From: Neisseria cinerea
GTDB taxonomy: Bacteria; Pseudomonadota; Gammaproteobacteria; Burkholderiales; Neisseriaceae
DNA: 64,000 nt
Direction: 5' to 3'
Assembly (NCBI RefSeq): GCF_900475315.1
Contig: NZ_LS483369.1
Coordinates: 930,001-994,000, forward strand
Part shown: positions 61,579 to 64,000 of the stretch, piece after piece
Numbering within the stretch: position 1 is the stretch's first letter
Layout of the letters: the number at the start of each line of letters is the position of its first letter
Made by a program: the position numbers and the translations under genes
The notes under the pieces: generated by a model
Seen by the model: only the letters and a program-made list of their open reading frames with translations
What the model was told of the DNA's origin: nothing
Database searches by the model: none

Positions 61579-61611
61579 AAAGCAGGATACCATTGCGTAT
61601 CCTGCTTTTTT
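61579..61611 (+). terminator. H.8 gene terminator
   Basis: AAAGCAGGATAC and GTATCCTGCTTT pair perfectly around a 6-base loop and end in Ts. Confidence 0.95.
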
Positions 61612-61654
61612 ACATTCTTCATACTCCCCTTCCCGACTTTTCCGCCTGACTGCC

Positions 61655-63019
61655 ATGCACCTTCACGACCGTTTTGCTGAGTTTCTTTCCGCCTCTGAAA
61701 TCATCGAAGCCACTCCGGCCTTGTTAAACGACCAACGCCGTCGTTTTGTTTCTTCGCCGGATATTGTTTTACAGCCGAACTCTATCGAGAGCGTTCAGAA
61801 AATCATGCGTTTCTGTTTTGAAAACCGCATCCGCGTCACCCCGCAAGGCGGCAATACCGGATTATGCGGCGCAACAGTAACTACCGAAGGCGTACTGCTC
61901 AATCTCTCCAAGTTCAACCGCATCCGCGACATCAACCTTGCCGACAACAGCATGACGGTTGAAGCCGGCGTGATTTTGCAGAATGCTCAAAAGGCGGCAG
62001 CCGAAGCCGGACGACTGTTCCCGCTCAGTCTTGCTAGCGAAGGCTCCTGTCAAATCGGGGGGAACATCGCCTGTAACGCTGGCGGATTGAACGTATTACG
62101 CTACGGCACAATGCGCGATTTGGTCATCGGACTGGAAATTGTCCTGCCAAACGGTGAACTGATTTCCCATCTTCACCCGCTACACAAAAACACCACGGGT
62201 TACGATTTACGCCATTTGTTTATCGGTAGCGAAGGTACATTGGGCATTATCACCGCAGCCACGCTCAAGCTGTTTGCTAACCCCTTAGACAAAGCAACCG
62301 CATGGGTCGGCATACCCGACATCGAATCCGCAGTCCGCCTGCTGACCGAAACCCAAGCACACTTTGCCGAACGCCTATGCAGTTTTGAGCTGATCAGCCG
62401 TTTTGCTGCCGAGTTGTCCTCCGAATTCAGCAATCTCCCCCTGCCGACACACTCAGAATGGCACATCCTGCTTGAATTGACCGATTCACTGCCAAACGAC
62501 AGCCTTAACGGGCAACTTGCCGAATTCCTATATGAAAAGGGCTTTACCGACAGCGTATTGGCACAAAGCAAACAAGAACGTATCCATATGTGGGCATTGC
62601 GTGAAAACATCTCCGCCTCACAACGCAAACTGGGCACCAGCATCAAACACGATATTGCCATCCCCATCGGGTGCGTTGCTGACTTTGTCCGCCGGTGCGC
62701 CAAAGATTTGGAACAAAATTTCAAAGGCATACAAATCGTCTGCTTCGGACATTTAGGCGACGGCAGCCTGCACTACAATACTTTTCTGCCGGATATACTC
62801 AGTAACGAGGCATATCGTTACGAAGATGACATCAACGGCACGGTTTATCGCAACATACTTGCCTGCAACGGTACAGTTGCCGCAGAACACGGCATAGGTA
62901 TCATCAAAAAACAATGGCTGGACAAAGTACGCACCCCTGCCGAAATCGCCCTGATGAAAAGCATCAAACAACACCTTGATCCATATAACATCATGAACCC
63001 TGGAAAACTGCTTCCATAA
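61655..63019 (+). CDS. FAD-linked dehydrogenase, D-2-hydroxyglutarate type
   Basis: 454 aa. The FAD-binding PCMH domain has RVTPQGGNTGLCGATVT near 58-75 and GGNIACNAGGLNVLRYGTMR near 135-155. A C-terminal oxidase domain contains CFGHLGDGSLHYN and AAEHGIGIIKKQWL. This set fits D-2-hydroxyglutarate dehydrogenase or the related D-lactate/GlcD enzymes. The substrate is inferred; D-lactate is the main alternative. Confidence 0.85.
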   Translation: MHLHDRFAEFLSASEIIEATPALLNDQRRRFVSSPDIVLQPNSIESVQKIMRFCFENRIRVTPQGGNTGLCGATVTTEGVLLNLSKFNRIRDINLADNSMTVEAGVILQNAQKAAAEAGRLFPLSLASEGSCQIGGNIACNAGGLNVLRYGTMRDLVIGLEIVLPNGELISHLHPLHKNTTGYDLRHLFIGSEGTLGIITAATLKLFANPLDKATAWVGIPDIESAVRLLTETQAHFAERLCSFELISRFAAELSSEFSNLPLPTHSEWHILLELTDSLPNDSLNGQLAEFLYEKGFTDSVLAQSKQERIHMWALRENISASQRKLGTSIKHDIAIPIGCVADFVRRCAKDLEQNFKGIQIVCFGHLGDGSLHYNTFLPDILSNEAYRYEDDINGTVYRNILACNGTVAAEHGIGIIKKQWLDKVRTPAEIALMKSIKQHLDPYNIMNPGKLLP

Positions 63020-63084
63020 ACGGTAGACCGACCATATCTTGTACTGACAAAAACAACCGTTATTTCTGATTTTCATACACAATA

Positions 63085-63118
63085 AGGAAAGGGACAGTAA
63101 TAAACTGTCCCCTTCCTT
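63085..63118. terminator. Hairpin after the FAD dehydrogenase gene
   Basis: AAGGAAAGGGACAGT and ACTGTCCCCTTCCTT form a long near-perfect stem with a 5-base loop. There is no strong T-run. Confidence 0.55.
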
Positions 63119-63150
63119 ACCGGCATCATTTCTATAAACAGAAACCATAT

Positions 63151-63179
63151 CAGACGGCAGCCTTACCCATGCCGTCTGA
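63151..63179 (-). terminator. smpB-side uptake-sequence hairpin
   Basis: TCAGACGGCA and TGCCGTCTGA are inverted, in the opposite order to most hairpins in the window, just downstream of smpB. Confidence 0.55.
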
Positions 63180-63195
63180 AACACTGCTTCCACAA

Positions 63196-63642
63196 TCAGC
63201 GCGTATGCTTAATCAACCGCTGTTTTTCACGTTTCCAGTCGGCTTCCTTCATACTTTGTCGTTTATCGTGCTGTTTCTTACCTTTTGCCAAACCGATTTC
63301 CATCTTGATTTTTCCACGTGAAAAATGCAGGTTCAGCGGCACGATAGTGTAACCGGCACGTTCGGTTTTTCCGATTAATTTGTTGATTTCCGACTGTTTC
63401 AACAAGAGCTTGCGCGGGCGTGTGGCATCAGGCTTGATGTGTGTCGAGGCTGTGGGCAACGCAGTAATGTGGCAACCGACCAAATAAAACGCGTCTTTTT
63501 TCCAATAAATATAACTCTCTTTAAGCTGTACACGTGCAGCACGGATCGCCTTGACTTCCCAACCTTCCAATACCAAACCGGCTTCAATCTGGTCTTCAAT
63601 AAAAAAATCGTGAAATGCTTTTTTATTATTCGCAATAGCCAT
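63196..63642 (-). CDS. smpB: SsrA-binding protein SmpB
   Basis: 148 aa. Binds tmRNA and delivers it to stalled ribosomes. Markers: [40 protein letters not shown], and the basic C-terminal tail [23 protein letters not shown] 63642 with AGGGG upstream fits the family start. No tmRNA gene is seen next to it. Confidence 0.97.
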   Translation of the reverse strand: MAIANNKKAFHDFFIEDQIEAGLVLEGWEVKAIRAARVQLKESYIYWKKDAFYLVGCHITALPTASTHIKPDATRPRKLLLKQSEINKLIGKTERAGYTIVPLNLHFSRGKIKMEIGLAKGKKQHDKRQSMKEADWKREKQRLIKHTR

Positions 63643-63696
63643 AAACACCCCTATCAATAATCAGCCGCCGCCGGGCAAAATTAGAAAACAAAAACA

Positions 63697-64000
63697 TCAT
63701 ACCGTTTCTTCAACCGCCTGCACAATCCTGTCGGGATAAAGCTTGTTGAGGCAGTCTGTATGCCCCAGCGGACATTCCCGCTTAAAACACGGGGAGCATT
63801 CCAAATGGAGGCTGACGATTTTTGCCTTATCGCTCAAAGGCGGCGTGTGTGTCGGACTGGACGAACCATATACCGCCACTACCTTCCTGCCCAAAGCTGC
63901 CGCCAAATGCATCAATCCGCTGTCGTTACACACAACCGTATCTGCCAACGACAACAAGTCCATTGCCTGCGACAAATCGGTCTTACCGCATAAATTCACA
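63697..64000 (-). CDS. waaF: ADP-heptose:LPS heptosyltransferase II, C-terminal part
   Basis: The gene runs off the window, and only the last 100 or so residues are present. Glycosyltransferase family 9 signatures: [20 protein letters not shown] and [19 protein letters not shown]. The ending [17 protein letters not shown] is typical of WaaF (RfaF), which adds the second heptose to the lipooligosaccharide core. WaaC-type enzymes differ in that tail. Confidence 0.85.
   Translation of the reverse strand, partial: VNLCGKTDLSQAMDLLSLADTVVCNDSGLMHLAAALGRKVVAVYGSSSPTHTPPLSDKAKIVSLHLECSPCFKRECPLGHTDCLNKLYPDRIVQAVEETV

Noticed and set aside
61269-61622. Ser/Phe-rich minus-strand frame opposite the H.8 gene
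   Set aside because: It is only the mirror of the Ala/Glu/Thr repeat codons and has no start signals or plausible protein composition.

Overview
The window comes from a human-associated Neisseria close to N. meningitidis, N. gonorrhoeae and N. lactamica. The DNA uptake sequence core GCCGTCTGAA recurs throughout, often as inverted pairs acting as terminators. Gene content is typical: an Ag473-type lipoprotein beside ppx, TdfH/CbpA beside lysC, the H.8 (Lip) lipoprotein, SliC, thermonuclease, and IS5-family IS1106-like elements. I recognised no Correia (CREE) or dRS3 repeats by eye, and the H.8 protein has no proline, so I leave the species open.

Layout. 1-1.7 kb: end of an unknown gene, then pcnB (-). 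1.8-9.5 kb: an accessory mosaic. It holds a frameshifted alpha/beta-hydrolase remnant, a TniB-type ATPase fragment fused in frame to a 5'-truncated IS1106-like transposase, a small lipoprotein, a CsbD-like protein, and a copper module (copA and copZ on -, a CueR-like MerR regulator on +). It ends with a broken unknown gene and a second, 3'-truncated IS1106-like copy. 9.7-12.4 kb: ssb, a YajR-like MFS protein, a lytic transglycosylase. 12.7-17 kb: ppx, two lipoproteins, trpS. 17-24 kb: clpB, alaA, a tautomerase, a DUF4198 protein behind a perfect Zur box, and NAD-type glutamate dehydrogenase. 24-32.7 kb: gph, recX, thioesterase, nlpD, surE, a TerC/CBS protein, a TfpX-like pilin accessory protein, gabD, sliC. 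33-43 kb: cstA-ybdD, a pseudouridine synthase, tdfH, lysC, rph, a universal stress protein, tcdA. 43-48.4 kb: scpA, brnQ, pncB, argS. 48.7-55 kb, all on -: an amino-acid ABC permease, nuc, rpiA, ispF, ispD, dnaQ, an MFS protein, ccoS and a small unknown. 55-64 kb: ackA, dsbD, a DUF1841 protein, a squalene/phytoene-synthase-like protein, slyD, the H.8 lipoprotein, an FAD dehydrogenase, smpB and the 3' end of a heptosyltransferase.

The strongest signal of foreign origin is in the copper module. Five copies of a non-Neisseria uptake-sequence dialect, AGGCTACCTGAA (the form reported for Eikenella corrodens), cluster between 7285 and 8158. copA itself carries ordinary Neisseria uptake sequences. 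This suggests that copZ, cueR and the gene beyond were imported from an Eikenella-like relative and joined to a resident copA. The copZ promoter has the 19-bp spacer and dyad expected of MerR/CueR control.

Other regulation readable in the DNA: a perfect Zur operator before the DUF4198 gene, a weaker Zur-like dyad before tdfH (zinc piracy from calprotectin), and a sigma-32-type promoter before clpB. I found no tRNA or rRNA genes, CRISPR array or prophage.
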